NCBI GenBank assembly: GCA_005888525.1 | Contig: VBAB01000368.1 | Coordinates: 1-15,545, forward strand | Source of the DNA: Alphaproteobacteria bacterium | Lineage (GTDB): Bacteria; Pseudomonadota; Alphaproteobacteria; Rhizobiales; Hyphomicrobiaceae | DNA: 15,545 bases | Reading direction: 5' to 3' | Shown here: positions 7,213 through 14,285 of the stretch, one piece after another | Layout: each line of letters begins with the position of its first letter | Position numbering within the stretch: the first letter of the stretch is position 1 | Program-made: the position numbers and the translations under genes | The notes under the pieces: model-generated | Told to the model about the DNA's origin: nothing | What the model saw: only the letters and a program-made list of their open reading frames with translations | The model's database searches: none

Positions 7213-8580
7213 TCATTTGCGTCCTCGCTCAAATAACGCAACACCGACGTAGGCGATGGCAGCCGCCAGCAACCCGAGAAGGTAAGGCGTGGCCAGTCCC
7301 ACGGCGTACTTGCCCGCGGCCCACACCAGCATGCCGGCCGCCACCGAGGCATAGGCGCTGGCAACCCCTCCGAAGCGGGTGAAGAGCGCGAACAGTGCCG
7401 TCACGAATACCCCCGCGCTGCCGAAGGCGGATGCCGTCTCGACCAGATCGTGAATGCGCTGCGAGGTCACGGAGAGCAGATAAGCGACGATGCTGAGCGC
7501 CATGACGGTGAAACGCACCGACCATAGCTTGCCCCGATCCGTCATGCCGGGAACCAGCCGCACGACGATATTGTGGGAGATCTGCGAGGCCGGCGCGTGG
7601 AGGGCGGAGTGGACGGCCGAAAGGATCGCGGAGATGACAGCGCCGACGAAGGCGACGTAGAGCACGCCCGGCAGGAAGACCTCCGCCAGCCGCGGCACGA
7701 CTTGTTCAGAATCCGAAACCGTTGCGGTGATGTGGGGGGCCATCAGCCCGAGAAATACCGGGATCAGCCCGATCAGCAGATACATCGCGCCGCCAAGCAC
7801 GGTGCCGAGGCGGGCTACCTCGGCCGTGCGCGCGCCGAGAAAGCGCGAGATCAGCTCCACGGCCACAATCGTGCCGCCGATCGGAACGGCGAGCTGCTCG
7901 AGCATGTCCGGCAAGGCGGCATCGGCGCGGAAGAGCTGGAGCTGCTCCGGCTCGAGCCGGGCGAGGCCCGCGGGCACGCCCCCCACGTGAACAGCCACCA
8001 CAGCGCCGAGCAGGATCAGGCCGAAGACCACGGCTAGTCCCTGGATCACGTCGGTGACCGCATCCGCCAGCAGCCCGCCGACGACCGAGTAGGCGGCAAC
8101 AAGGAACGCGGCGAGCGTAACCGCCGCCACAAGGCCCAGGCCCGAGTTGGCGCTCATGATCTGGCCGAAGGCACGCACCTGTGCCGCCGCCCAGATGACG
8201 GAGCCCGGCACCAGCACGACGACTACAAGCCGTTCCACGCCGGCCGAGTAGCGGAGCCGGAAAAGGTCCGCAAAGGTGGTGAGCCCGCGACTCCACAACG
8301 CGCGCGCGAAAAACACGCCAACGAGTATGATGGCGACCGCGTATCCGACCGGGTCGACCAGCGCCCCGGTAAGCCCCTTCTCGTAAACCGCCCCGCCGGA
8401 GGCCACGATGGCCTCGGCGCCGAAGTAGGTGGCAAAGACCGAAAACGTAATCAGGCCAACACCGAGGCGGCGGCCGGCGAGGATGTAGTCGGCCTCGCTT
8501 GCCATGCGCCGGGAAACCCACGTGCCGATGGCGAATTGCACCAGCACGTACCCCAGGATGGCAATCAGCACCCAGCTCAC
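7213..8580 (-). CDS. Sodium:solute symporter, SSS/SLC5 family
   Basis: A 455-residue polytopic inner-membrane transporter that would import a solute with sodium. Hydrophobic helices run through the whole chain, about 12-13 of them, starting with SWVLIAILGYVLVQFAIG. The segment YILAGRRLGVGLITFSVFAT (TM1-2 region, with the GRR turn) and the YSVVGGLLADAVTDVIQG stretch are hallmarks of SLC5 proteins. A helix near the C-terminal third (GAVISAILSAVHSALHAPAS) carries the serine-rich stretch that in SLC5 members supplies sodium ligands. I start at the GTG at 8580 because GGGGGAG lies just before it and the first helix begins at residue 2; an upstream in-frame start at 8676 would run through the palindromic repeat. 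It is the only transporter of this type here. Substrate is not predictable, though proline, pantothenate, choline and short-chain acid carriers belong to the family. Confidence 0.9.
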   Translation of the reverse strand: MSWVLIAILGYVLVQFAIGTWVSRRMASEADYILAGRRLGVGLITFSVFATYFGAEAIVASGGAVYEKGLTGALVDPVGYAVAIILVGVFFARALWSRGLTTFADLFRLRYSAGVERLVVVVLVPGSVIWAAAQVRAFGQIMSANSGLGLVAAVTLAAFLVAAYSVVGGLLADAVTDVIQGLAVVFGLILLGAVVAVHVGGVPAGLARLEPEQLQLFRADAALPDMLEQLAVPIGGTIVAVELISRFLGARTAEVARLGTVLGGAMYLLIGLIPVFLGLMAPHITATVSDSEQVVPRLAEVFLPGVLYVAFVGAVISAILSAVHSALHAPASQISHNIVVRLVPGMTDRGKLWSVRFTVMALSIVAYLLSVTSQRIHDLVETASAFGSAGVFVTALFALFTRFGGVASAYASVAAGMLVWAAGKYAVGLATPYLLGLLAAAIAYVGVALFERGRK

Positions 8581-8607
8581 GGTCTCCCCCGTGGACGCGT
8601 CGGCCCC

Positions 8608-8668
8608 AGAGCGAGATCGTTCCCGATGGAAGCACTGGGGCTTCCATCGGGAACGTGAATCTCGCTCT
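8608..8668. repeat. Palindromic element 1 (AGAGCGAGAT type)
   Basis: The left arm (8608-8633) is the exact reverse complement of the right arm (8640-8668) apart from a TGA triplet inserted in the right arm at 8656-8658. The loop is only six bases. The outer ends are AGAGCGAGAT and ATCTCGCTCT. With 26 paired bases it would fold into a very stable hairpin, and it lies 28 bases upstream of the symporter GTG. Its design matches element 2 beside it. It resembles the dispersed palindromes common in Hyphomicrobiales genomes; family membership is inferred, not looked up. Confidence 0.8.
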
Positions 8669-8680
8669 AAACTCAATAAA

Positions 8681-8753
8681 TAGAGCAGGATTCACGCTTC
8701 AGCCTCACGTTGAATTTTGGGCAGATGATTCCGTCTGAAGCGATCCTGCTCTA
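8681..8753. repeat. Palindromic element 2 (TAGAGCAGGAT type)
   Basis: The left arm (8681-8702) and right arm (8735-8753) pair over 19 bases, with an unpaired TCA triplet in the left arm at 8692-8694 and a 32-base loop. The ends TAGAGCAGGAT and ATCCTGCTCTA are perfectly inverted. The extra triplet sits at the same place as in element 1 but on the opposite arm, so the two copies appear to be related elements in opposite orientation, 12 bases apart. Confidence 0.8.
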
Positions 8754-8980
8754 TGGGGTGCATTGCACGCAGGCTCGGCCGATGCAACCAGAGGGGTGCA
8801 GCTCGGGTCGCGGGCCAAGGCAGCCGCGATTAGACGAAAGCGATGCGTCGCATGAACGAACGTTGTGGGACCGCCGCATTGCACTCTTTTTTCTGTGCTT
8901 AGGACAGGGCTGAGCATTTCGTGCGGGGATCACCATATTTGCGCCAGTATCGGAGCATCGAGGCAAAGGCGAGCAGGCTT

Positions 8981-10816
8981 GTGAGCACGGCTTTCAACCG
9001 CATTCGACCAGCTGTTTCCTGCCTCACCGCTGCTGCATTGATCTTGGCGCAAGTGCCGATCGCGCAAGCCGCATCCGCCATGACGCGCGCCGAATACGAG
9101 GCCTGCCAGGCCCGTGACGAGAACGGCTTCCGCGCCGCCATCGAGACGCTGACCCGCAGGGGTCTCGAGAGCGGCCTCGCCAACGTCGACTACAAGGTGC
9201 TGGTCGCCGACGAATGGCGACGGGGCAACATCGACGACATCATCGACCGCGAGGTCGATCGGGCTATCGGGGAGGTGCGGGAGGAATCGAGCTGGTTCAA
9301 GCTGTGGTCGACGCTGGCGTCGCGCGAGAAGGCCCAGGAGCTCGCCACCACCGCCGCCGAGCGCGTCTACCGGTCGGACCCGATGAAGAAGGCCATCGAG
9401 GCATTGGCGACGGGGCTCGGCAAGGAGATCGGCAAACGCATCGAGCTCGCCACCATCGACACGGCCGGCCCGGCGACGCAATGCATGCAGGCGTTCCTGG
9501 GGCGCCGCTACGGCTCGACGGTGGCGCGCATCGTCGCCGACGGCGCCGGCAAGGAATACTCCATCGACCCCGCCAAGGGCGGCGCACAGGTCTCGACGGG
9601 GCAGGTGCTGGCCGAAGGCAGCGAGGGTATAGCCGGCACGGTGGTGCTGGTGGTGCGCCGTCAGCTCGCCAATATGGCGACGCGTATCGGCCAGCGGATC
9701 GTCGGCTCGATTCTGAGCCGCCTCGTGTCGGTGGTGGCCAGCGGCGTCGGCGTCGTCCTCATCGCCAAGGACATCTGGGACTTCAGGCACGGTGTGCTGC
9801 CCATCATCGCCGACGAGATGAAGGCGAAGACGACCAAGGACAAGGTTCGCGAGGAGCTGGCCAAGTCGATTGCCGAGCAGATCCACGACAGCGTCAAGGA
9901 GATCTCCGACAAGACCGCCGAGCGCGTGGTGGAGATTTGGCTCGAGTTCCGCCGCGCCCACGCCAAGGTGCTGGAGATTGCCGAGCGGCAGGACGGCTTC
10001 AAGCGCTTCCTCGACACGGTGAAGTCCGACGACATGCCGCGGCTAGATGAGATCGTCGCCCTGGTGCTGGCCGGCGAAGGTGAGCCCGGCGTCCTGAAAC
10101 GGCTGGACGACGGCACCTTGCATCGCGCCGTGACCGGCCTGCCGCCGGGATCGATCGAGATCGCGCGCGAGGCGCGATCCCTCGAGGCGGCGCTGCAATG
10201 GTCGGCGGTTGCCGGCGACAGTCTGCCGAAGGTGGTCGAATACGAGGTGCATCGCCGCGCCAAGCCCGATGCGTTCACCAAGGCCAGCCTGCAGCGCCTG
10301 CTCGGGCTGGAAGACCGCCTCGCCATCACCCGGCTGGCGTCTCTCACACCGGTGGCCCGCACACCGCTCTTCGAGCTGGAGACGGCAGAGCTCAAGTCGC
10401 TGGCGCGCGTGCTCGACGAGACCCAGCTCGATACCCTCTCGCGCTATCTGACGAGCCTCGACAAGGCCTCCGCCCAGCGCGTGTTGCGGGCGGTGGCGCA
10501 AACGCCTGTGCGCATGGCGGAACTCGGCAAGCCCCGAGTGCGGGATGCGATCCTCGCCTCGAGCGACCAGGCGGCGGCCGTCGGCATGATGCTGCAGGCC
10601 AACTCGATGCCCGACCCCAACCTGATGCTCGAGCATCTGCGCCTCGTGCTGGACGGCCGCGTGAGCCCGCTGCTGCTGTGGGAGAAGCATCCGGCTTCCC
10701 TGGTGGCCACGGCGTTCCTCGCCCTCGCTCTTCTGCTGATGATGAAGCGGCTGCTGTTCGGGACGCGGGCCAGGATCGTCGTGCAGCAGCCGGGCGGCCG
10801 CGGAGGCCGCCGCTGA
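8981..10816 (+). CDS. Exported membrane-anchored protein of unknown function (611 aa)
   Basis: I do not recognise a named family. Numbering from the GTG at 8981, residues 1-33 form a good Sec signal peptide: Arg-containing start, hydrophobic core CLTAAALILAQ, and AQA/ASA cleavage options. Residues 34-235 are charged and helical. A glycine/valine-rich hydrophobic stretch at about 238-264 (GSILSRLVSVVASGVGVVLIAKDIWDF) may be a membrane or hairpin segment. Residues 280-345 are Lys/Glu-rich and probably coiled coil. Residues 350-560 are mostly short Leu/Ala-rich helices. A strong transmembrane helix lies at about 571-588, followed by a basic tail (KRLLFGTRARIV, ending in Gly/Arg). This suggests a large periplasmic domain held by a C-terminal anchor. 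A GTG at 8921 would add 20 residues and bury the signal peptide. The YbjQ gene overlaps its stop codon. Confidence 0.8.
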   Translation: MSTAFNRIRPAVSCLTAAALILAQVPIAQAASAMTRAEYEACQARDENGFRAAIETLTRRGLESGLANVDYKVLVADEWRRGNIDDIIDREVDRAIGEVREESSWFKLWSTLASREKAQELATTAAERVYRSDPMKKAIEALATGLGKEIGKRIELATIDTAGPATQCMQAFLGRRYGSTVARIVADGAGKEYSIDPAKGGAQVSTGQVLAEGSEGIAGTVVLVVRRQLANMATRIGQRIVGSILSRLVSVVASGVGVVLIAKDIWDFRHGVLPIIADEMKAKTTKDKVREELAKSIAEQIHDSVKEISDKTAERVVEIWLEFRRAHAKVLEIAERQDGFKRFLDTVKSDDMPRLDEIVALVLAGEGEPGVLKRLDDGTLHRAVTGLPPGSIEIAREARSLEAALQWSAVAGDSLPKVVEYEVHRRAKPDAFTKASLQRLLGLEDRLAITRLASLTPVARTPLFELETAELKSLARVLDETQLDTLSRYLTSLDKASAQRVLRAVAQTPVRMAELGKPRVRDAILASSDQAAAVGMMLQANSMPDPNLMLEHLRLVLDGRVSPLLLWEKHPASLVATAFLALALLLMMKRLLFGTRARIVVQQPGGRGGRR

Positions 10817-11145
10817 TGCGGCTGGTCACGAGCGAGGCCATCCCGGACCGCCCGATCGAGCAAGGCGATATGGTCTACGCCTGCGCCGTCAGCGGCGCCA
10901 ACATCCTGCGCGACATGCGCGAGGCCGTCATCAACACCATCGGCGGCCACATGACGAAGTACGAGGCGCTGCTGGATCAAACGATCGCGCGCGCGCTGGA
11001 GGTGCTGTCGCAGCGAGCCCGGGACCAGGGCTATGATGGGGTGCTCGGCATCCGCATTTCCCACCCCACCATCACCAGCGGCGCCATCGAGGTGGTAGTG
11101 GCCGGTACAGGGTTCAGGTATCAGGGCTCAGGGGTCAGGGCTTAG
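10816..11145 (+). CDS. YbjQ/UPF0145 family protein
   Basis: A 109-residue small cytoplasmic protein of the YbjQ (UPF0145, putative heavy-metal-binding) family, whose members form compact, often pentameric, folds of uncertain role. The matches to E. coli YbjQ are GANI-RD near residue 30, the GG-x-YE motif near 44-50, a helical A-x3-L-x3-A segment, and G-x-D-x-V-x-GI near 74-80 followed by the V-x-V-x-GT ending at about 94-98. The ATG shares one base with the upstream TGA (TGATG), so expression is coupled to the 611-residue protein. The last 11 residues (GFRYQGSGVRA) and the stop codon fall in a TCAGGG-repeat palindrome and are probably not ancestral. The frame is open upstream into the other gene, but conservation starts at this ATG. 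Confidence 0.88.
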   Translation: MRLVTSEAIPDRPIEQGDMVYACAVSGANILRDMREAVINTIGGHMTKYEALLDQTIARALEVLSQRARDQGYDGVLGIRISHPTITSGAIEVVVAGTGFRYQGSGVRA

Positions 11146-11193
11146 AGGTCAAGAGTTGAGTTTCCATCCTGATCCCTGATCCCTGACCTCTGT
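11113..11193. repeat. Imperfect palindrome of iterated TCAGGG units
   Basis: The left part (11113-11140) has several copies of a TCAGGG-like 7-8 base unit and the right part (11167-11193) has the inverted form CCCTGAT repeated twice plus CCTGATCC. Together they make an imperfect hairpin with a central spacer around 11141-11166. It starts inside the end of the YbjQ gene. Similar degenerate-heptamer palindromes are common in environmental Alphaproteobacteria; the family identity is inferred. Confidence 0.75.
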
Positions 11194-11332
11194 CCCCAGT
11201 TACCCACAAGCCATTTGCGGTCTGCCCTGTCGTGGCGCTCGCGCTCGCTGCTATAAGCGCCGCCGGTCAGTATCCGTTCTTGCGAGTCGTCGCCGGGCTC
11301 GGGTTGCAGAGCCATAGAGGGAGAACGAACTT

Positions 11333-11515
11333 ATGGCTTTGAAAGCTCCAGGAATCCTGATCTTCACGCTGTCCATCGTTCTGTCGCTCGCCGTGTTGTT
11401 CACGCGCGTCTTCGGCGCCAACGTTCCGCTGCTCACGGCCGACTACGCTCAGTTCTACGCCATGTGGGGCGCCTACCTCGTCCTGGTGCTGGGCTGCGTG
11501 ATGCGCGGTCTCTAG
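11333..11515 (+). CDS. Small two-helix membrane protein (60 aa)
   Basis: A small hydrophobic protein with two likely membrane helices: residues 6-28 (PGILIFTLSIVLSLAVLF) and about 40-57 (AMWGAYLVLVLGCVM), joined by a short loop with RVFGANVP. A good Shine-Dalgarno, GAGGGAGA, lies 8 bases before the ATG. It stands alone on the plus strand, 187 bases after the YbjQ gene. I do not know a function. Small proteins of this shape in Hyphomicrobiales are usually listed as hypothetical. The start site and ribosome site make it more credible than other short frames here. Confidence 0.7.
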   Translation: MALKAPGILIFTLSIVLSLAVLFTRVFGANVPLLTADYAQFYAMWGAYLVLVLGCVMRGL

Positions 11516-11612
11516 AGCAGCTGGGGACCTCGGGCCGCGTGGCTCTGTGCCGATCTGTCGCGCGGCTTTTGGCGCTCTGGAAAAGCTCCTTTGCGCCAGC
11601 CTTTATTCCGTG

Positions 11613-11804
11613 ATGGAGAATCGATCCGATATTGGCGAGCATCCCCATCAGCGCCGGGTGCGACGATGGATGCGCGAGATCGTGATCGCTGCGCTATTGA
11701 CGATTGCCGCAGTCGGATTCATCGCGGCCGCTCTGTTGCGGGGCAACGGCGGTCCGTCGGCGACGCACACCTATGAGACGGCGCGCAAGCCGCCCACGAA
11801 CTGA
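11613..11804 (+). CDS. Possible small single-pass membrane protein (63 aa)
   Basis: The frame gives a basic N-terminal part (HPHQRRVRRWMR), one strongly predicted helix at about 22-42 (EIVIAALLTIAAVGFIAAALLRG), and a short polar tail. This topology is protein-like and the positive-inside pattern fits an inner-membrane anchor. The start is unsure: an ATG at 11613 and others at 11666 and 11670 are possible and none has a clear ribosome site; the frame is open to 11547. No homologue is recognised. It ends 27 bases before the converging bdhA stop. Confidence 0.45.
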   Translation: MENRSDIGEHPHQRRVRRWMREIVIAALLTIAAVGFIAAALLRGNGGPSATHTYETARKPPTN

Positions 11805-11831
11805 CATCGGCCTCGCCCGGCACGGCTCCAG

Positions 11832-12611
11832 CTATTGGGCGGTCCAGCCGCCGTCAATCGAGTAGTTGGCGCCGGTGATCGATGCTGCCGCCTCGCTCGC
11901 CAGGAAGGCTGCAAGGGCGGCGACCTGCTCCACCGTGACGAACTGGTTGGTCGGCTGTCGCGACAGCACCTGCTTTTTCGCCTGCTCCAGCGTGATGTTC
12001 TCCGACTTCGCCAGGTCGGGTATCTGCTTCTCGACCAGCGGCGTCCACACGAACCCGGGTGAGATGGCGTTGGCGGTGACACCGTGCTCGGCAAGCTCGA
12101 GCGCCACCGTCTTGGTGAAGCCGGCGAGCCCGTGCTTGGCGGAGACGTAGGCGCTCTTGAAGGGCGAGGCCCTGAGCGAATGCGCCGAGCAGATGTTGAT
12201 GATGCGCCCCCACTTGCGCTTCTTCATGCCGGGCACAGCCGCGCGCGTCGTGTGGAAGGCCGAGGTCAGATTGATGGCTATGATCGAGTCCCACTGCTCG
12301 ATGGGGAACTCCTCCACGGGCGCCACGTGCTGGATGCCGGCGTTGTTCACCAGGATGTCGACCGAGCCGAAGTCGCGCTCCGCCTTGGCGATCATCTCCG
12401 CGATCTGATTGTGGCGGAGCATGTTTGCCGGGTCGAAGGCGATGCGGGTGGTATGCTTTTTGACCTCGGCGATAGCCTTCTCGTTGTCCTTCTCGGTGCC
12501 GAGCCCGTTGAGAACCACGTTGGCGCCGTCCTGGGCGAGCGCATGGGCGATGCCCAGACCGATGCCCGAGGTCGACCCGGTGACGACAGCGGTCTTACCT
12601 TTGAGACTCAT
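11832..12611 (-). CDS. bdhA: D-3-hydroxybutyrate dehydrogenase
   Basis: A 259-residue NAD-dependent short-chain dehydrogenase that interconverts D-3-hydroxybutyrate and acetoacetate, the last step in using stored polyhydroxybutyrate. It has the TGSTSGIG cofactor motif (11-18), NNAG (89-92), and the catalytic Asn114, Ser142, Tyr155 and Lys159 (YVSAK). Substrate residues known from the Pseudomonas fragi enzyme are present at the same numbers: Gln94, His144, Lys152 and Gln196. Position 187, a tryptophan there, is phenylalanine here, with a tryptophan two residues later (SPGFVWTPL). The AHSLRASPFKSAYVSAKHG stretch is characteristic of this enzyme. The ATG at 12611 has a strong AAAGAGGAA ribosome site and matches the family's start; the open frame continues to 12674 without conservation. 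It stands alone, divergent from the RidA gene. Confidence 0.93.
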   Translation of the reverse strand: MSLKGKTAVVTGSTSGIGLGIAHALAQDGANVVLNGLGTEKDNEKAIAEVKKHTTRIAFDPANMLRHNQIAEMIAKAERDFGSVDILVNNAGIQHVAPVEEFPIEQWDSIIAINLTSAFHTTRAAVPGMKKRKWGRIINICSAHSLRASPFKSAYVSAKHGLAGFTKTVALELAEHGVTANAISPGFVWTPLVEKQIPDLAKSENITLEQAKKQVLSRQPTNQFVTVEQVAALAAFLASEAAASITGANYSIDGGWTAQ

Positions 12612-12786
12612 GACATTCCTCTTTCTGCGATCTCTGGAGTTCGGGGTTGCGCGCATCCTGCCGCAAAGCCGCAACGTTGCCTATCGGCCCCTCCTGGCGC
12701 CGGAGCCAGGAAATGGGCTCTTTGATGCTAGAACGTCAACATAGAGCTCTTCTGTTGCGCAGCCGTCCGCGCGAACTCTGGGAGAC

Positions 12787-13251
12787 ATGCCGATGACACC
12801 GGAAGCGAAACTTGCCTCGATGGGCTTGGCCTTGCCCGAGGTCCCAAAGCCGGTCGGGACCTACCTGCCCTACAAGATCAACGGCAACACGCTCTACCTC
12901 TCCGGTCAGGGGCCGCGACGCCCAGACGGCTCCTTCGCCACCGGCAAGGTCGGCCGAGACGTCACCGTCGAGCAAGCCTACGAGCATGCGAAGCTGGTTG
13001 GCCTCGGCCTGCTTGCAGCGGCAAAGGTGGCCGTCGGCGAGCTGTCCAGGATCGAAGTGCTGAAGGTGCTGGGAATGGTCAATGCACTGCCCGAATTCAC
13101 CGACCAGCCCAAGGTGATCAACGGCTGCTCGGACCTGTTCGTTGCCGTGCTGGGCGAGCGCGGTCGGCACGCACGCTCGGCTGTGGGCATGGGGTCGTTG
13201 CCGATGCAGATCACCGTCGAGATCGAAGCCGTTATGCGCATCCACGACTGA
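12787..13251 (+). CDS. RidA/YjgF-family protein (YER057c/UK114-like)
   Basis: A 154-residue member of the RidA superfamily, probably a trimeric cytoplasmic protein. Canonical RidA hydrolyses reactive enamine/imine intermediates made by PLP enzymes. This one belongs to the longer subgroup with an N-terminal extension (EAKLASMGLALPEVPKPVG). The core shows YLSGQGP at 37-43, and the C-terminal region has Arg130 in RHARSAVG and Glu145 in TVEIEAV, equivalent to the arginine and glutamate lining the RidA active site. Imine deaminase activity is therefore possible but not proven for this subgroup. GGGAGA lies 1-2 bases from the ATG at 12787 and 7-8 bases from a second ATG at 12793, so translation may really begin at the second. 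It diverges from bdhA and converges on the methyltransferase gene. Confidence 0.9.
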   Translation: MPMTPEAKLASMGLALPEVPKPVGTYLPYKINGNTLYLSGQGPRRPDGSFATGKVGRDVTVEQAYEHAKLVGLGLLAAAKVAVGELSRIEVLKVLGMVNALPEFTDQPKVINGCSDLFVAVLGERGRHARSAVGMGSLPMQITVEIEAVMRIHD

Positions 13252-13261
13252 GGTCACTTCT

Positions 13262-13290
13262 CCCTCTCCCCGTCCTTCACGGGGAGAGGG
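13262..13290. terminator. 12-bp perfect hairpin between converging genes
   Basis: The arms ccctctccccgt (13262-13273) and acggggagaggg (13279-13290) pair perfectly around a 5-base loop, starting 10 bases after the RidA stop codon. There is no U-run, so it is not a textbook intrinsic terminator. The CCCTCTCCCC sequence resembles a palindrome widely repeated in such genomes and partly recurs at 13305-13314. It may stabilise the 3' ends of the converging transcripts. Confidence 0.6.
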
Positions 13291-13310
13291 TCGGGTCACC
13301 CTAGCCCTCT

Positions 13311-13333
13311 CCCCATTCTGAAAAAGAATGGGG
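13311..13333. terminator. 9-bp hairpin before the methyltransferase stop
   Basis: The arms ccccattct (13311-13319) and agaatgggg (13325-13333) pair perfectly around a GAAAA loop. It begins 20 bases after the first hairpin and ends 11 bases beyond the methyltransferase stop codon on the minus strand. With its neighbour it forms a likely two-way transcript end. No clear U-run follows on either strand. Confidence 0.55.
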
Positions 13334-13344
13334 ACAGCGAACAC

Positions 13345-14283
13345 TCACGGCAAATACCCCTTCTCCAGGTCGAGGGCTTGGCGCAGCACCTCGCGGCCAG
13401 CGGCATCGCTCAAGGTTAGCGTCCAGGTCACATTGGTGCCCTTCTCGTCGGACGTGGTGGAGCGCAGGCGGACCCGCAACGTCTGCCCGGCCTGGACGGC
13501 AATCGGTGAGAGCGCCGGCAGGTAGAGCTGCTCCCAATGCGTGCGTGGCGCCAGCGGCCCCGTGGAGAGGTCGATCCCGGGCGCCAGCTCCGCATTCCAC
13601 CACAGCGCCACCCCGTAGATGGTGGCCGGCCGGCGCGCGCGCCAGGCGGCCTCGCCCGCGCGCGTCGTCTTGTTGCGGCGATCGAACGCGACTTTGTCCC
13701 AGCGCACCGCCGCGGCGCCGCCCTCGAGCAGGTCGTCAGGGCTCAGCCAGCGCACGTAGATGTTGTTGAGGCTCATGGCCTTGGCCGGCGCGAAGTCGAG
13801 GTCGTGGCCGACGTTGTCCCATGCGGTGAGCTCGCGATAGAGACGCTCGGCCGTCACGGGGCAGACGAGCTGCTCGACGCTCTTCGGAATGATCACCCCG
13901 CCCGGCTTCAGGAAGCGCGCGTGGGCGTCGTTGAGCGTGGCGATGATGTTCTCTTCGAAGGGATAGTTGCCGAGCGTCTCGCACACGATGACGTCGACCC
14001 GCTCCGGCGAGGCCACGTCGGTCGAGTGCACGTGGGCAATGCGGCAGTTGGGCAGCCGGTTGAGGCGCAGCAGCTTGCGCGCCACGTCGGCGACCTCGGC
14101 TGCCTCGTACAGATCCACCCGCTTGGCCCCGAGCTTCGCCGCCAGGAAGCCGAGGAAACCGGTCCCCGCCCCGATATCGGCCACCGTCGTCTCGCCCTTG
14201 ACGACGAGCCGCGCGAGCGCCGCCTGGAAGGCCGCGTTGCGAACGCGGTCGGCGAGCAGCGTGCGGTGGTACTCGATGCGCAT
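13345..14283 (-). CDS. PRMT-like class I SAM-dependent methyltransferase
   Basis: A 312-residue protein that looks like a compact bacterial relative of protein arginine methyltransferases. The N-terminal segment EYHRTLLADRVRNAAF (4-19) parallels the PRMT IHEEMLKD-VRT helix. The SAM motif VADIGAGTGFL is at 34-44 with acidic Glu60 in VDLYEA. CETLGNYPFEEN (101-112) has Glu102 and Glu110/Glu111, spaced like the double-E loop that binds the substrate arginine in PRMTs. A C-terminal beta-barrel-like half contains THWEQLYLP (248-256), equivalent to the THW loop. Arginine methylation is inferred; another substrate is possible. The ATG at 14283 lies against a repeat and has no purine-rich ribosome site. 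It is downstream of a Cys-rich hypothetical gene on the same strand and converges on RidA. Confidence 0.85.
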   Translation of the reverse strand: MRIEYHRTLLADRVRNAAFQAALARLVVKGETTVADIGAGTGFLGFLAAKLGAKRVDLYEAAEVADVARKLLRLNRLPNCRIAHVHSTDVASPERVDVIVCETLGNYPFEENIIATLNDAHARFLKPGGVIIPKSVEQLVCPVTAERLYRELTAWDNVGHDLDFAPAKAMSLNNIYVRWLSPDDLLEGGAAAVRWDKVAFDRRNKTTRAGEAAWRARRPATIYGVALWWNAELAPGIDLSTGPLAPRTHWEQLYLPALSPIAVQAGQTLRVRLRSTTSDEKGTNVTWTLTLSDAAGREVLRQALDLEKGYLP

Positions 14284-14285
14284 TG

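Larger units (their letters stand above)
8581..8980. other. Divergent spacer with two palindromic elements
   Basis: This 400-base stretch separates the symporter (minus) from the gene for the 611-residue protein (plus), so both promoters should lie here. Its left half is filled by two imperfect palindromes (8608-8668 and 8681-8753). The right half (8754-8980) contains no convincing open frame; an in-frame GTG at 8921 could extend the downstream gene by 20 codons. No clear -35/-10 pair is visible. Confidence 0.5.

Noticed and set aside
8930..9961. Open frame of 343 codons on the minus strand
   Set aside because: Antisense to the 611-residue protein, whose sense frame has a signal peptide and membrane anchor.
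10198..10815. Upstream extension of the YbjQ frame inside the previous gene
   Set aside because: Arg/Ala/Gly-rich shadow; YbjQ conservation starts at the ATG at 10816.
11113..11193. Direct-repeat array as CRISPR
   Set aside because: Units are 7-8 bases and degenerate, with no unique spacers and no cas genes.
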